Origin: Bdellovibrio sp. 22V
GTDB lineage: Bacteria; Bdellovibrionota; Bdellovibrionia; Bdellovibrionales; Bdellovibrionaceae
DNA: 64,000 nt
Direction of reading: 5' to 3'
NCBI RefSeq assembly: GCF_030169785.1
Contig: NZ_CP125854.1
Location: 2,480,001-2,544,000, forward strand
This document shows, piece by piece, positions 8,638 to 17,870 of the stretch. The translations under genes and the position numbers were made by a program. The number at the start of each line of letters is the position of its first letter. Positions within the stretch are counted from its first letter, which is position 1. The notes beneath the pieces are model-generated. The model was not told where the DNA came from, searched no databases, and saw nothing but the letters and a program-made list of their open reading frames with translations.

Positions 8638-9093
8638 ATGCGCGCCAAGGTCGAAAGAATAGATCAGCATCATTTTCGTTTTTCAATTCGCGGCATGACT
8701 GGAGACATTGACGTCGCGATTGAAGGAAAGCCGATGGGCCCTTCCCCCAAGGAGCTTCTGTTGGCCGCTCTTTGTGGCTGCACGGGCACGGACGTCATTG
8801 ATCTGCTCAAAAAATTCGCAGTTGAATATTCCCGCCTCGAACTCGAAGCGCGTGCTGATCTTACGGACACTCACCCTAAAGTTTTTAAACGGATTGATCT
8901 TCGGTATTCCCTCACAAGCGCGACAGAAAAGAAAGAATCCCTTCTCGAGGCCGTGAAAAGATCCACGCATCAATATAGCGGAACAGCCGCAATGCTCTCG
9001 AAAGCCTGCCCCATCGAGTACAAAATCTTTTTGAATGAAGAGCTTATCGGCAACGGAGTCGCTGAGTTTGCAGCGCCTTCGCCGTCGACGTAA
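8638..9093 (+). CDS. OsmC-family protein
   Basis: A 151-residue complete OsmC-like protein. GPSPKELLLAALCGCTGTDV carries the first redox Cys region and the second Cys lies in MLSKACPIEY, the expected two-cysteine arrangement of the OsmC/YhfA fold. The family reduces peroxides using bound thiols. GAAGGAG precedes the ATG. It shares the GPSPKE(V/L)LLA(S/A) motif with the partial gene at the window start, so the two are paralogues about 8 kb apart. Confidence 0.88.
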   Translation: MRAKVERIDQHHFRFSIRGMTGDIDVAIEGKPMGPSPKELLLAALCGCTGTDVIDLLKKFAVEYSRLELEARADLTDTHPKVFKRIDLRYSLTSATEKKESLLEAVKRSTHQYSGTAAMLSKACPIEYKIFLNEELIGNGVAEFAAPSPST

Positions 9094-9244
9094 GAGACCC
9101 TCGAGGATTCACACAAAGTGAACTTTCGCAGAAGTTAAGAACAGCCCTAGAAAGAGTTTAACGACGTTTGCTTTTTCATTTTTTTCTGGATGACTTGGTT
9201 TATATTTCGCTGAAGAAAAAAAATCATTCAGAAAGGATGAACAC

Positions 9245-9628
9245 ATGACATTGGTTTCTTTTAAAAAAGCGCTTTTGGCCGTTGCGATTCTCGCGGGCTT
9301 CACCTCTGTAGGTCAGGCCGCTCCCGGTGACTATGAAGAAATGAAGAAGATGTATAGCCAAGTGCTCGAAGACTTCGGTTATGCGGCGAACTCCATAGAG
9401 CCCCTGCAAGCGCGCCTCGAAATCGTCGTTTCTTATTCCAATGTGCTTCCTAAAGAAAATGCCCAGCTTGCCCACAATATCCTGACGGATATCAAAGAAC
9501 TTTTGAATACGCCTGCCGGAAATCTTTGCATCAAGGGCGGACTGGAACTTGGCGATAAATGCCGTTTGGTTCGCTATAACTATAAGAACCATTTGCTCCG
9601 CTTGGACAACGCCATTTTGAATCGCTAA
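9245..9628 (+). CDS. Secreted protein of unknown function
   Basis: A 127-residue protein with a clear signal peptide (MTLVSFKKALLAVAILAGF...VGQA, cleavage near residue 26). The mature part is predicted helical (LEDFGYAANSIEPLQARLEIV) with two cysteines in NLCIKGGLELGDKCRL that may pair. AGAAAGGATG precedes the ATG. I do not recognise a family. It is followed 60 bases later by an integral membrane protein gene on the same strand. Confidence 0.7.
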   Translation: MTLVSFKKALLAVAILAGFTSVGQAAPGDYEEMKKMYSQVLEDFGYAANSIEPLQARLEIVVSYSNVLPKENAQLAHNILTDIKELLNTPAGNLCIKGGLELGDKCRLVRYNYKNHLLRLDNAILNR

Positions 9629-9687
9629 CTTGTTCCTACGCACAGCGCAGCTTGCATTTTTGTCGGAAGACGACAAGGATGCTAGCT

Positions 9688-10404
9688 ATGCGCGCCGATA
9701 CTCCAGCTCAGAAACAAGAAAATGGATTGTGGAACCTCGTCTTTAACATCGTTCTTCCCGTCCTTATATTAAACAAACTCAGTAAATTTATCGGGCCGGT
9801 CGCCGCGCTTATTTTAGCGCTGGCTTTTCCCTTGGCGTACGGAACGTACGACCTTATTCAACGTAAGAAAGTGAATGCCTTTTCGGCGTTGGGTCTTCTC
9901 AATGTTCTCTTGACGGGAGGTCTCGCGCTTTTGGGTTTGCATGGTTTTTGGTTTGCCGTGAAAGAAGCCGCCTTTCCAACTCTTGTAGGTCTTTTTGTCC
10001 TGGGCTCGGCTTTTACGAAAAAACCTTTTGTCGAAACTCTGTTTTTAAATCCCTCCGTAATGAAAGTGGATTTGCTAGAGCAGCGTTTAGCCGAACATGG
10101 CAAACAAAAAGAATTTCATGATCACATGAGAAAAGCGACTTACTGGCTGTCTTTGTCGTTTGCTTTCAGCGCGGTCTGCAACTTCGTTCTTGCACGCAGT
10201 ATTTTCATTAATATAGACACGAATCTGACGGCGGAAGCGCAATCGCAAGTTCTCAATGAACAAATCGCGAAGATGACGACGTGGTCGATGGCCATCATCA
10301 TGGTGCCTTCTATGATTTTCCTCTTGGGAATCTTCTGGTACCTCATGCGAGGCATCAAACAATACGCCGGCCTTAAAACCGAAGAACTTCTGCGCGAATC
10401 TTAA
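9688..10404 (+). CDS. Integral membrane protein, VC0807-like
   Basis: About 238 residues with five or six hydrophobic segments. The arrangement NIVLPVLILNKLS, LAFPLAYGTYDLIQ, LNVLLTGGLALLGL and a late amphipathic region resemble the VC0807-family of inner membrane proteins, whose function is unknown. I chose ATG 9688, which has ACAAGGA upstream; ATG 9679 is an alternative and the far upstream start is unlikely. It may be co-transcribed with the secreted protein gene at 9245. Confidence 0.7.
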   Translation: MRADTPAQKQENGLWNLVFNIVLPVLILNKLSKFIGPVAALILALAFPLAYGTYDLIQRKKVNAFSALGLLNVLLTGGLALLGLHGFWFAVKEAAFPTLVGLFVLGSAFTKKPFVETLFLNPSVMKVDLLEQRLAEHGKQKEFHDHMRKATYWLSLSFAFSAVCNFVLARSIFINIDTNLTAEAQSQVLNEQIAKMTTWSMAIIMVPSMIFLLGIFWYLMRGIKQYAGLKTEELLRES

Positions 10405-10419
10405 AACGACAGCGCTCCT

Positions 10420-10998
10420 TTAGAAGTCTCCACCCTCATCACCGAAAGGTGGTGGCGGCGGCGGTGGTGGGAAATCACTTCCTCCACCAAATCCCCCTCC
10501 TCCAAAATCATCGCCAAAAGAAGGCGGTGGAGGTGGTGGTGGCGGCGGAACGTCTCCAAAATCATCTGACATATTTGGCGCTGGCACATACCCGCCATCA
10601 CCAAAATCATCAAAGGTCGGCGGCGGTGGGAACGAAGGCGACGGCGAAGATCCACCGGAATAACCGCCTCCACTCGAGGACGGTGTCCCTGACTTGCCAT
10701 ATTTCGGAGTCGCACCGAAAGCGGCGCGCTTACGATAATCATAGCGAGGACGCTCTTGATCTAAACCCAATTCCTGAGCTTGCGTAGGATAGCGAACTCC
10801 ATCACGCACTACTTCGTCGTAGGGTGTTTCGCGTGATGCAGACCCACCCCCGCCCCGCGATGATTGACTAACACCACAGTGTGTCCCATGCGCTGACATA
10901 AGAGCGCAGTTCTCTGCATGTAGTCTGCCGAGACGTCTCCAGAAAGACCATGAAAGAGACTCACAACGATATCGGAAGGACCCGGGAGATAAAAACAA
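10420..10998 (-). pseudogene. Proline/glycine-rich reading frame, probably a 3' remnant
   Basis: The last 110 or so residues are strongly patterned: runs of 7-9 prolines alternate with FDDFGD, SDDFGD, FGDDFGGGGFGGG and a terminal FGDEGGDF. The stretch before this (TPYDEVVRDGVRYPTQAQEL) looks like normal protein. Upstream of about 10855 the frame runs over the truncated hydrolase in another frame and does not look like a real N-terminus; there is no convincing start or ribosome site. The likeliest reading is the C-terminal end of a larger protein whose front was lost in a deletion that also cut the hydrolase. Which protein it came from is unknown. Confidence 0.45.
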
Positions 10999-11150
10999 AA
11001 AAGTCGATCTCCATCCGGAAGATCGACTTCAAAATTTTTCCCTAAATGATTGAGCTCAGGCGACTTAAGGAAATGCGCCCACAAAGTTTGTCCGTGACCG
11101 CTATCGGCCCAGAACGGAGCTTCACATGGAATTAGTTCAAGTCTTTGCAA
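10809..11150 (-). pseudogene. Truncated YheT-like alpha/beta hydrolase (N-terminal third)
   Basis: The 113-residue frame starts like YheT-family hydrolases: CEAPFWADSGHGQTLWAHF, then DLPDGDRLF, VSLFHGLSGD and VVLVNHRGAG. Full-length members have over 300 residues; here the frame stops shortly after NHRGAGVG, before the nucleophile elbow and the Asp/His of the triad, so no active enzyme can be made. The start is probably TTG at 11150, overlapping the end of the DUF3465 gene by 19 bases. The break lies in a G-rich tract at about 10850-10860, where the sequence passes into the proline-rich frame. Confidence 0.7.
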
Positions 11151-11635
11151 TAGTAATTCCCGTTCACGTAAACATATCCAGCAGGACGATTCCCACGCGG
11201 ATCTTTATGCAACCAGTGAAGCAGGCCTCCACGTTGTGTCCATACGAACTCGCCACCCATCGCGATTACATCACCTTTTTTAAGCGGCACACGCGGACAC
11301 ATATCCAAATTATACACAGCCTGCATCGTCTTTCCATTAGAAAGACGGACCGTCCATTTTTGATGTTCACGTCCGTTTGTGTCGTCAGGCAACACGCTCA
11401 CCACCGTCATACTGCCGCCCTCAACGAAATTCACGCGGCGTTGGTCGTTGATAGCACGAATAATATCCGAGTCACTCGCGGATTCATCCACAACAAAGGC
11501 CCCTTGTTGCGATCCTTTCTGAGTTTCAAATGTACGAGAAGATCTTGGCTCTTGGCCGTGACGGCGTTTTGCTTCCGCAAAGTGAGATGAACAAACGATA
11601 GAAACCGACAATGCACAAAGAATAAGTGATTTCAT
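11132..11635 (-). CDS. DUF3465 secreted protein
   Basis: Start set at 11635 (MKSLILCALSVSIVCSSHFAEA, signal peptide; a run of G directly upstream serves as ribosome site). The mature domain matches DUF3465: GREHQKWTVRLSNGKTM, YNLDMCPRVPLKKGDVIAMGGEFVW and the GLLHWLHKDPRGNRPAGYV block. The family is predicted to be an OB-like envelope domain of unknown role. The protein has 167 residues. It ends inside the start of the truncated hydrolase, so the two formed an operon before the hydrolase was damaged. Confidence 0.8.
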   Translation of the reverse strand: MKSLILCALSVSIVCSSHFAEAKRRHGQEPRSSRTFETQKGSQQGAFVVDESASDSDIIRAINDQRRVNFVEGGSMTVVSVLPDDTNGREHQKWTVRLSNGKTMQAVYNLDMCPRVPLKKGDVIAMGGEFVWTQRGGLLHWLHKDPRGNRPAGYVYVNGNYYCKDLN

Positions 11636-11716
11636 GGACCCCCCGATTAAACGGAGTGTCCCCAATTCTTCCCGCAAAGACAAACAATAAAATGATCTTA
11701 AAGAAGACTGAAAAAT

Positions 11717-12193
11717 TTACTTGTATTCGACATTCTCGATCGTGACGAATTCTTCTCCGGCGGGTTTAACAATTCGCACTTCGTCGCCCCGTTTTTTTCC
11801 GAGAAGAGCTCGCGCTACCGGCGACTTCCAGGATATTTTTCCTTTTTTTGGGTCAAACTCATCCTCGCCGACGATTTGGTAAACGACTTCGTCACCGTCT
11901 TCATTTACTAAGGTGACCGTGGCACTGAACAAAACCTTTTCCCCCGTCATCTGCTTAGGATCAACGAGCTCGGCATCTTCAATTCTTTTCGTCAAAAAAT
12001 GCACGCGCTTATCGATTTCGCGCAAACGTCTTTTACCATATTGATAATCCGCGTTTTCGGAACGATCGCCATTGCTCGCGGCCCAGGCGACGACTTCAAC
12101 AAGCTTGGGTCTTTCGACATGCATTAATTCATGATACTCGGCTTTGAGTTTTGCTAGACCTTCGGGGGTGATGTAGTTCTTGTTGTTATCCAT
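11717..12193 (-). CDS. greB: Transcription elongation factor GreB
   Basis: Start at 12193 (MDNNKNYITPEG); upstream codons are not GreA/B-like. The 158-residue protein has the N-terminal coiled coil with the acidic tip region (NGDRSENADYQYGKRRLREID) and the C-terminal FKBP-like domain (SPVARALLGKKRGDEV). The QYGKRRLREIDKRVHFLTKRIE segment is typical of GreB rather than GreA. It binds the RNA polymerase secondary channel and stimulates cleavage of backtracked RNA. The ribosome site is weak. Confidence 0.9.
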   Translation of the reverse strand: MDNNKNYITPEGLAKLKAEYHELMHVERPKLVEVVAWAASNGDRSENADYQYGKRRLREIDKRVHFLTKRIEDAELVDPKQMTGEKVLFSATVTLVNEDGDEVVYQIVGEDEFDPKKGKISWKSPVARALLGKKRGDEVRIVKPAGEEFVTIENVEYK

Positions 12194-12330
12194 ATTGCAA
12201 GACTCTAGACCATCTCCCAGCAAAGTGCCAGAGCCAGATCTTAACAAAATTTCAACAGCGGGTCTTACCTAGACTTAAGCTCCATTTAATATCGCGACAT
12301 ATCCTCCGAAAAAGAATTGAGGAGGTTTTG

Positions 12331-14142
12331 ATGAAAAAACAGTGGAAACGTCTGCTTGTCGCGGCGTTGATTTCATCTTCTGTTTTCGCAGTGACGTGGT
12401 ACTGGTATCAGTCCACAGGCGCGCGCAATTCCTCTTACGGAAATGAAAAACCTTTAGCGTACGTGGGTAAAGTTGTTGATGATATTCAACGCCGTCCCGC
12501 CTCCCGTCTTCTGTGGCAACTCGTTAACACCGGTGAACCTCTTTACAACGGCGAAGCCATTCGTACGAGTGAAGCGGGCGAGGTGCGCATTCAATTCGTC
12601 GACTCCGATCGCTATTTGGATTTGGAGCCGGAGTCTTTGATCGTGATTAAAAAATCCGAAGGCGAAATCGCTCTTGATTTGATGGAAGGTAGTTTGTTCG
12701 TTAACGCCAAGTCCGGTGGAGAAGAAAAAGACGCTCCGGGGCTTGTCTTGAATTCAGCAAATGGAAAAGTCGACCTCTCGCAAGCTTCGGCGTCTCTTTC
12801 AAAAGGTCGCGGCAATAACGTCGATGTCCATGTCCTGGAAGGTAAAGCTTCGATCAAAGGCAATGATGGTCAAAGCAAAGATCTGACGTCACGCACGGAA
12901 GTGAAAATCCTGACTCCCCTTCCACAAAAACCGATCGCTATGGATGCGGAGGCTCTTCAGCCGATTCCGTTCCAATGGACAGGCTTCCCTGCAAACACGC
13001 AAGTGTCTTTGTTGGCGGGCCCTAATCGTAAAAACTTGAAAGAGATCAGCAAAGCTTCTTTGAATCAAAATCAATTAATGGCTCCGCTTTCCTTCGGACG
13101 TCACTACTGGAAACTTGTAGCGATGTCACCAGAAGGAAAGATGGTCGCCGAAAGCCCGATCTATAAAACAGAGGTGCTCGCCCGCTATGCACCGACAGTC
13201 GTCTTCCCGACAGCGGATGCCGAGATCCCCGCAACGGCGACTCCATTTGATATGACTTTCAAATGGCAAAAAGGCGATGATACAAAACAGATGACTTTGG
13301 AAGTCTGGACGGACGCGACTTTAAAACAAAAGCTCACGGCGAAAACTTTCACCAAAGAAGACTCGTACACTTTACCTGGCTTAAATGCGGGAACTTATTA
13401 CTGGCGCATGAGTTCTTACTATATGGATTCTGAAAAACCTCTTTTAGGCAAAGTTCAGAAGTTCACTGTGAAACCGGCCGCCCAAGTGCAAGCGAAGGTG
13501 GAACGACCTCCGCTTGTGCCTGTGCAGGTTGACTTCACAATTCCGCAAACTCAGTACACTCAATATTACGTCGAAAAACCAAGTCTGGGTCTGAGCTGGA
13601 AAGTCGACAAAGCGGACCAAGTCAGCACATGGCGCGTGAAATACCATGCGGAAAATGAAGATCCTGCTTTGGCCGAAACGATGGAAGTCAAAGAAACCAA
13701 AGCCGTGGCTCCGGTACCTAAACCGGGTCGCTACATCGCTTCGATTGAGGCCTTGAATAAAGACGGTGAAGTTTTAGGAACGGCGGCATCACAAACTTTG
13801 ACCGTGTCACCTCTGCCATTGTTGCAAGCACCGCAATTCGTGCCTGCAGAAGGAACATTGCAAGCTTCCTTGGACGGTCGCACGCAACTTGAGTGGAGCA
13901 AACTCGAAGGTGCTAAAGAATACTGGCTCACGATCAGCAAAAATGGCAAAGAGCTGAAGCGCACGCGCTACACGAATAACATGACGTCATTAAAGAATCT
14001 TCTTCCCGGTGAATACGAAGTGGAAGTTTTCGCCACAGATAATTATGGACGCGCGAGTGAAACAAGCGGTGTTCGTCGTTTGTTGGTGCCTGACAAATCC
14101 AACGTTCGCGCGCCGACACTGAAGAAAATCAAGGTGAATTGA
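12331..14142 (+). CDS. FecR-domain envelope protein with C-terminal beta-sandwich repeats
   Basis: GAGGAGG precedes ATG 12331. The 603-residue protein has one N-terminal membrane anchor (about 8-24), a FecR-type domain (about 45-180: GEPLYNGEAIRTSEAGEVRIQF, LDLMEGSLFVN, VHVLEGKASIKG) and about four Fn3-like repeats, each with a W near an extended strand and an AG.YYW or PGEYEVEV turn. FecR domains usually sense or transmit envelope signals. It begins a three-gene operon: its TGA overlaps the ATG of the barrel gene, and a nucleotide cyclase follows. I infer an inner-membrane-anchored periplasmic protein that works with these partners; the ligand is unknown. Confidence 0.8.
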   Translation: MKKQWKRLLVAALISSSVFAVTWYWYQSTGARNSSYGNEKPLAYVGKVVDDIQRRPASRLLWQLVNTGEPLYNGEAIRTSEAGEVRIQFVDSDRYLDLEPESLIVIKKSEGEIALDLMEGSLFVNAKSGGEEKDAPGLVLNSANGKVDLSQASASLSKGRGNNVDVHVLEGKASIKGNDGQSKDLTSRTEVKILTPLPQKPIAMDAEALQPIPFQWTGFPANTQVSLLAGPNRKNLKEISKASLNQNQLMAPLSFGRHYWKLVAMSPEGKMVAESPIYKTEVLARYAPTVVFPTADAEIPATATPFDMTFKWQKGDDTKQMTLEVWTDATLKQKLTAKTFTKEDSYTLPGLNAGTYYWRMSSYYMDSEKPLLGKVQKFTVKPAAQVQAKVERPPLVPVQVDFTIPQTQYTQYYVEKPSLGLSWKVDKADQVSTWRVKYHAENEDPALAETMEVKETKAVAPVPKPGRYIASIEALNKDGEVLGTAASQTLTVSPLPLLQAPQFVPAEGTLQASLDGRTQLEWSKLEGAKEYWLTISKNGKELKRTRYTNNMTSLKNLLPGEYEVEVFATDNYGRASETSGVRRLLVPDKSNVRAPTLKKIKVN

Positions 14143-15758
14143 TGCAGCGGATTTGCACATTCTTTATTCTCCTCTTCACTTTCTGGGCGGCGACGGCCTG
14201 GGCGGCGCCTTATCGCCGTTTAGTGAACTTTGAGTGGGAAGCCATTGAAGGTGCAAAGTCTTACGAGATCGAACTGCAACAAGTCAAACAGTCCGAAAAA
14301 GACGAAGCGAAAACTTTTACTTTCAAAGTGAAAGAAGCCGCGTGGAACGGACGTTTGACTCCTGGAAAGTACATGATGAAACTGCGTTCGCGCGACTATC
14401 GTGGCGTTCCTGGGGACTGGTCCCCGCCAAGTGAATTCAACGTCGGTCTGGAAACGGCTGTTTTGAAATTCCCGGCTTCACGTTCGCGTATCGCAACGAA
14501 AGAAAATGACAAAGTGAAGATGGATTTCCAATGGGCTCCGGTCGGTGGCGCTGATGAATACCAATTCGTTTTAACTTCCGAAGACGGCAAAACCCAAATC
14601 ACGGAAACACTGAAAGAGACCAAACTCTCTTTAGAAGTTCCCGTTGCGATGAACTATACGTGGAAAGTTTCTTCTTCCAATAAAGAAGGCATCGTCAGCG
14701 ACGCGACTTCCGTGGGACAATTCTCTGTTCTTGGTAAGGCTTTAGAAAATCCAAAAATCGAAAAGCCTGAAAGCGAATTCGTGCGTGAAATCCGCTGGAC
14801 ACGTCCCGACAACGTAACAAAGTACGACGTCTACGTTCTTCGTTTCGATGAGGCATCGAAGAAATGGGAAAAATACAAAGTCATTCAAGACACGCAGGAA
14901 GAAACTTTGCCATTCGACGAAACATGGCCCGGTGGTCGCTATCAAGTGGCTGTGCGCGCGAAATCAGAAATGCGCCCGAGCTCTCCATTAGCAAAACAAA
15001 GCTTTAAGGTTCGTCATGGCGATCGTTCTCCGGCAGCGGAGTATACGGCGTTAGTGCGTAAGTCCATCGACCGCGTCACCGGATGGTATGCGGTGGCGAG
15101 TTACCTCATCACCGAGATGCAATTCCGCGGTTCTAACCCTGAAAAGAACTCTGCAGTTGCTTACAGCGCTTTGGGCGGCACAGGCCGCGTGGGTCTTGGC
15201 TGGTTCAGCCCCTACACGCCGTGGGGATTTTTAGGTATCGTTGACATGAGTGGTTTTACGTTCAACGGAAAAACTCAGACATTTGCTTCCGCAGAAGCGA
15301 ATGCCGTTTATCGCAAAACCATGGGCGATCGCGGCGAACTGCGTTTCCAGATTGGACCCTACTACAAAGAACTTCCTGAAACTGTGGGTGATCCTTTCTC
15401 GGGCTCCTCTCAGGATCTAAAAATCACTTCGGCGGGTCCGCACTTTGGTGCGGAATACTGGTTCTCTTTGACTCCAAAGCTGGGTATTCAAGTCAATGCG
15501 CACATGTATATGTCGTTGATGAAAATCAGCACTCCGAATGGCGAGCCGCTGACGCCTTCGTTATCAACTCAATATGGATTCTTAGGAAGCTACCGTTTCA
15601 CACCCACTTTCACAGGCCTTGTAGGCTATGCACGCCGCGAAGACAAAATGTCTTACAAAGCCGTGCCTGCCGCCGACAACTTCGCTGTGGAAGGTGACGT
15701 GAACGAGTCCACGATCGTAGGGAACTATTTAAATATTTTCGCCGAGTGGGCCTTCTAG
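14142..15758 (+). CDS. Outer-membrane beta-barrel protein with periplasmic beta-sandwich repeats
   Basis: Start ATG 14142 overlaps the stop of the FecR-domain gene (TGATG), implying coupled translation. The 538-residue protein has a signal peptide (about 1-22), three repeats of the FNFEWEAIEGAKSYEIEL / DFQWAPVGGADEYQFVL kind (about 25-300), which resemble the repeats of the upstream protein, and a C-terminal region (about 320-538) of alternating aromatic strands ending in F (NYLNIFAEWAF), typical of outer-membrane barrels. It could place its repeats in the periplasm against those of the FecR protein. No known family is recognised. Confidence 0.75.
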   Translation: MQRICTFFILLFTFWAATAWAAPYRRLVNFEWEAIEGAKSYEIELQQVKQSEKDEAKTFTFKVKEAAWNGRLTPGKYMMKLRSRDYRGVPGDWSPPSEFNVGLETAVLKFPASRSRIATKENDKVKMDFQWAPVGGADEYQFVLTSEDGKTQITETLKETKLSLEVPVAMNYTWKVSSSNKEGIVSDATSVGQFSVLGKALENPKIEKPESEFVREIRWTRPDNVTKYDVYVLRFDEASKKWEKYKVIQDTQEETLPFDETWPGGRYQVAVRAKSEMRPSSPLAKQSFKVRHGDRSPAAEYTALVRKSIDRVTGWYAVASYLITEMQFRGSNPEKNSAVAYSALGGTGRVGLGWFSPYTPWGFLGIVDMSGFTFNGKTQTFASAEANAVYRKTMGDRGELRFQIGPYYKELPETVGDPFSGSSQDLKITSAGPHFGAEYWFSLTPKLGIQVNAHMYMSLMKISTPNGEPLTPSLSTQYGFLGSYRFTPTFTGLVGYARREDKMSYKAVPAADNFAVEGDVNESTIVGNYLNIFAEWAF

Positions 15759-15772
15759 GACATGGAGATGTT

Positions 15773-17602
15773 ATGAGAATACCTATTTCAACAAAACTCA
15801 TTACCGTCACGATCCTTATCCTGGTTGCCGCAACCGGAACGATCACTTGGATTTCTTCTGAATACTTCGAGAAAAAAGCCGCCGAACAAGTCGACATCTC
15901 GAACTTGGAATCCGCTTCTGCAAAAGCGAAGGAAGTTGAAAACATCATCAGTTCATTGGTCGACAAAGCCCGCACCAGTGCTTCCCTTTTGGTGAAAGGC
16001 ACGAACTCGCAAACCTCCACAAGTGATGACTTCGACTTTGCTTTCACAAAAGATAAAAACTTTGTCGCCCTTGAAGTTTTGAAACTCGATGGTACGTCCG
16101 TTGAAACGGTCGCTCGCCGTGTGAAAGACGATGTGCTGAAACCGTACGGTTTAAGCGGCAACTACATGATCAACGTTCGCGCTTGGCAGAAGTTTCCTTT
16201 GCGTTCCGTCGCACAAGGAACTGTCGAACTTAAGAACGCCTCTTATCCAAAAGCTCCTGCGATGGTGACGATTGGTATCCCGCTCATTCGTGATGCCAAC
16301 GGCAAAATCACGCACATTGCTTTAGCCGACGTGACACTTGCTCCATTTGAAAAACCATTTACGGATCCTTCAGAGCGCACGCAATACCTGATCGACCGTC
16401 ACGGCGAATTGATCGCGCACAAAGACGAGCAAAAAGCGATGGCTCGCTACAATATGGGCAAGTACCCGATTGTACAAAAAGCTTTGGTGCAAAAATCCCC
16501 GCAATTCCAGACGAAGTTTATTGATCCCGACACCGATAAAAACTTTTTCGGAGCCTCCGTTAAAACTTCTTTCGGTGTGACGGTGATTTCGCAAACTTCC
16601 GAAGAAACTATTTTAGAAGTATCGAACGAGGTCAAGCGCCGAGCGATTTTCGTCGCAGGTTCTGCGATCTCGATGGCGATCTTTTTTATCTTCTTATTCT
16701 CAATGACCCTCACCTCCCCGATTGAAAAATTGGCCGAGATGATCAACTTGGTTTCTAAAGGTAACTTCGATGTGAAAGCCCGCACACAGGTCAAATCCCA
16801 TGACGAAGTGGGCGACCTCGCCGAAGCCTTCGATCACATGACGGAAGGTCTTAAAGAACGCGACAAAGTAAAAAGTCTTTTTTCGAAGTTCCACGGCTCC
16901 TCTGTTGCGGAAGATTTGATCAGCAAGGACATCGGTGTCGGCGGTCAATCTAAAGACGTTGTCGTCTTCTTCTCGGACATCCGTGGATTCACGGCTTTCT
17001 CTGAAAAACGTTCTCCGGAAGAAGTCGTTGAAATGTTGAATGAGTATTTTGGTGTGATGGTTAAAATCATCAACGCTCACGGCGGTGTCGTCGATAAATT
17101 TATCGGTGACGCGATCATGGCCGTATGGGGCGCGCCGAGAAGCACCGACCGCGACTCACACAACGCCGTTCGCGCTTGTTTGGAAATGCGCAAAGCTTTG
17201 GAAGGCCTGAACGAACTGCGCATCTCTCGCGGCCAGCCTGCCATCAACATCGGTATGGGCCTGCACGCCGGCACGGCAATTTCAGGAACGATCGGTTCTG
17301 ACGAACGCATGGAGTACACGGTCATCGGAAACACAGTGAACACGGCATCCCGTATCGAAGCTTCAACGAAAGCCTTCGGCGCTGACTTGTTAGTCACTGA
17401 CTCCGTCATTGAAAAAGTCGGCGAAGAATTCAAAGTCGAACTCGCCGGCGCCGCCGAAGTCAAAGGCCGCTCCGAAGCCCTCAAAATGTACAAAGTCCGA
17501 GGCTACCGCGCCGCCGACGGCACAATGATCGAAGTAAAAACCCCGTACTCCGACTACGAAGCCGAAGCCGCCGACAAAGTAAAAATCAAAGACGCTGCTT
17601 AA
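15773..17602 (+). CDS. Class III adenylate/guanylate cyclase with dCache and HAMP domains
   Basis: Start at ATG 15773 (MRIPISTKLITV) with GGAG upstream; earlier codons overlap the barrel gene. The 609-residue protein has two membrane helices (about 10-28 and 285-310) around a periplasmic dCache-like sensor, a HAMP linker (SPIEKLAEMINLVSKGNF) and a catalytic domain. The metal aspartates are in FFSDIRGFT and FIGDAIMAVWG; the transition-state residues are in VIGNTVNTASRIE. It should make cAMP or cGMP; substrate is not decided by sight. It is the third gene of the FecR-barrel-cyclase operon and ends at a terminator. Its last 40 codons are rich in acidic and lysine residues. Confidence 0.9.
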   Translation: MRIPISTKLITVTILILVAATGTITWISSEYFEKKAAEQVDISNLESASAKAKEVENIISSLVDKARTSASLLVKGTNSQTSTSDDFDFAFTKDKNFVALEVLKLDGTSVETVARRVKDDVLKPYGLSGNYMINVRAWQKFPLRSVAQGTVELKNASYPKAPAMVTIGIPLIRDANGKITHIALADVTLAPFEKPFTDPSERTQYLIDRHGELIAHKDEQKAMARYNMGKYPIVQKALVQKSPQFQTKFIDPDTDKNFFGASVKTSFGVTVISQTSEETILEVSNEVKRRAIFVAGSAISMAIFFIFLFSMTLTSPIEKLAEMINLVSKGNFDVKARTQVKSHDEVGDLAEAFDHMTEGLKERDKVKSLFSKFHGSSVAEDLISKDIGVGGQSKDVVVFFSDIRGFTAFSEKRSPEEVVEMLNEYFGVMVKIINAHGGVVDKFIGDAIMAVWGAPRSTDRDSHNAVRACLEMRKALEGLNELRISRGQPAINIGMGLHAGTAISGTIGSDERMEYTVIGNTVNTASRIEASTKAFGADLLVTDSVIEKVGEEFKVELAGAAEVKGRSEALKMYKVRGYRAADGTMIEVKTPYSDYEAEAADKVKIKDAA

Positions 17603-17611
17603 AAAAAAGAA

Positions 17612-17632
17612 AAGGGAGCCAAAAGCTCCCTT
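17612..17632 (+). terminator. Intrinsic terminator after the cyclase gene
   Basis: AAGGGAGC and GCTCCCTT pair perfectly around CAAAA, preceded by an A-run and followed by TTAACTTTTC. It closes the FecR-barrel-cyclase operon. Confidence 0.75.
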
Positions 17633-17819
17633 AACTTTTCCACCCCTCAACCCCAACGTTCCGTCCACAGAAACAGGGCCTGAACCGGATCGCGGTGTTG
17701 AGAAAAACCACTCAAACCTAATTTTCATTCCGAATATCAAGGATCTTATTCTCGCTATTTCTTTGGAAGATTTTTTTGCCAAAGCCGACCCGCTTAACCA
17801 AACAAGAAGAAGGCAAAAA

Positions 17820-17844
17820 AAAGGGAGCCATAAAGACTCCCTTT
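17820..17844 (-). terminator. Intrinsic terminator after the RRM protein gene
   Basis: AAAGGGAG and CTCCCTTT pair around a 9-base loop; on the minus strand a run of eight or more T follows. The stem sequence is nearly the same as that of the terminator at 17612, 200 bases away. The 170 bases between the two hold no gene that I can support. Confidence 0.8.
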
Positions 17845-17870
17845 ATCATTCTTCGAATAAAGAAGAAAAA

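Noticed and set aside
10449-10787. Plus-strand His-rich and minus-strand Arg-rich frames over the proline-rich region
   Set aside because: They are other frames of the CCN/GGN repeats; no start signals, and composition is that of a shadow.
17633-17819. Gap between two similar terminators, considered for an sRNA gene
   Set aside because: No promoter-like sequence or stable fold beyond the two terminators was visible.
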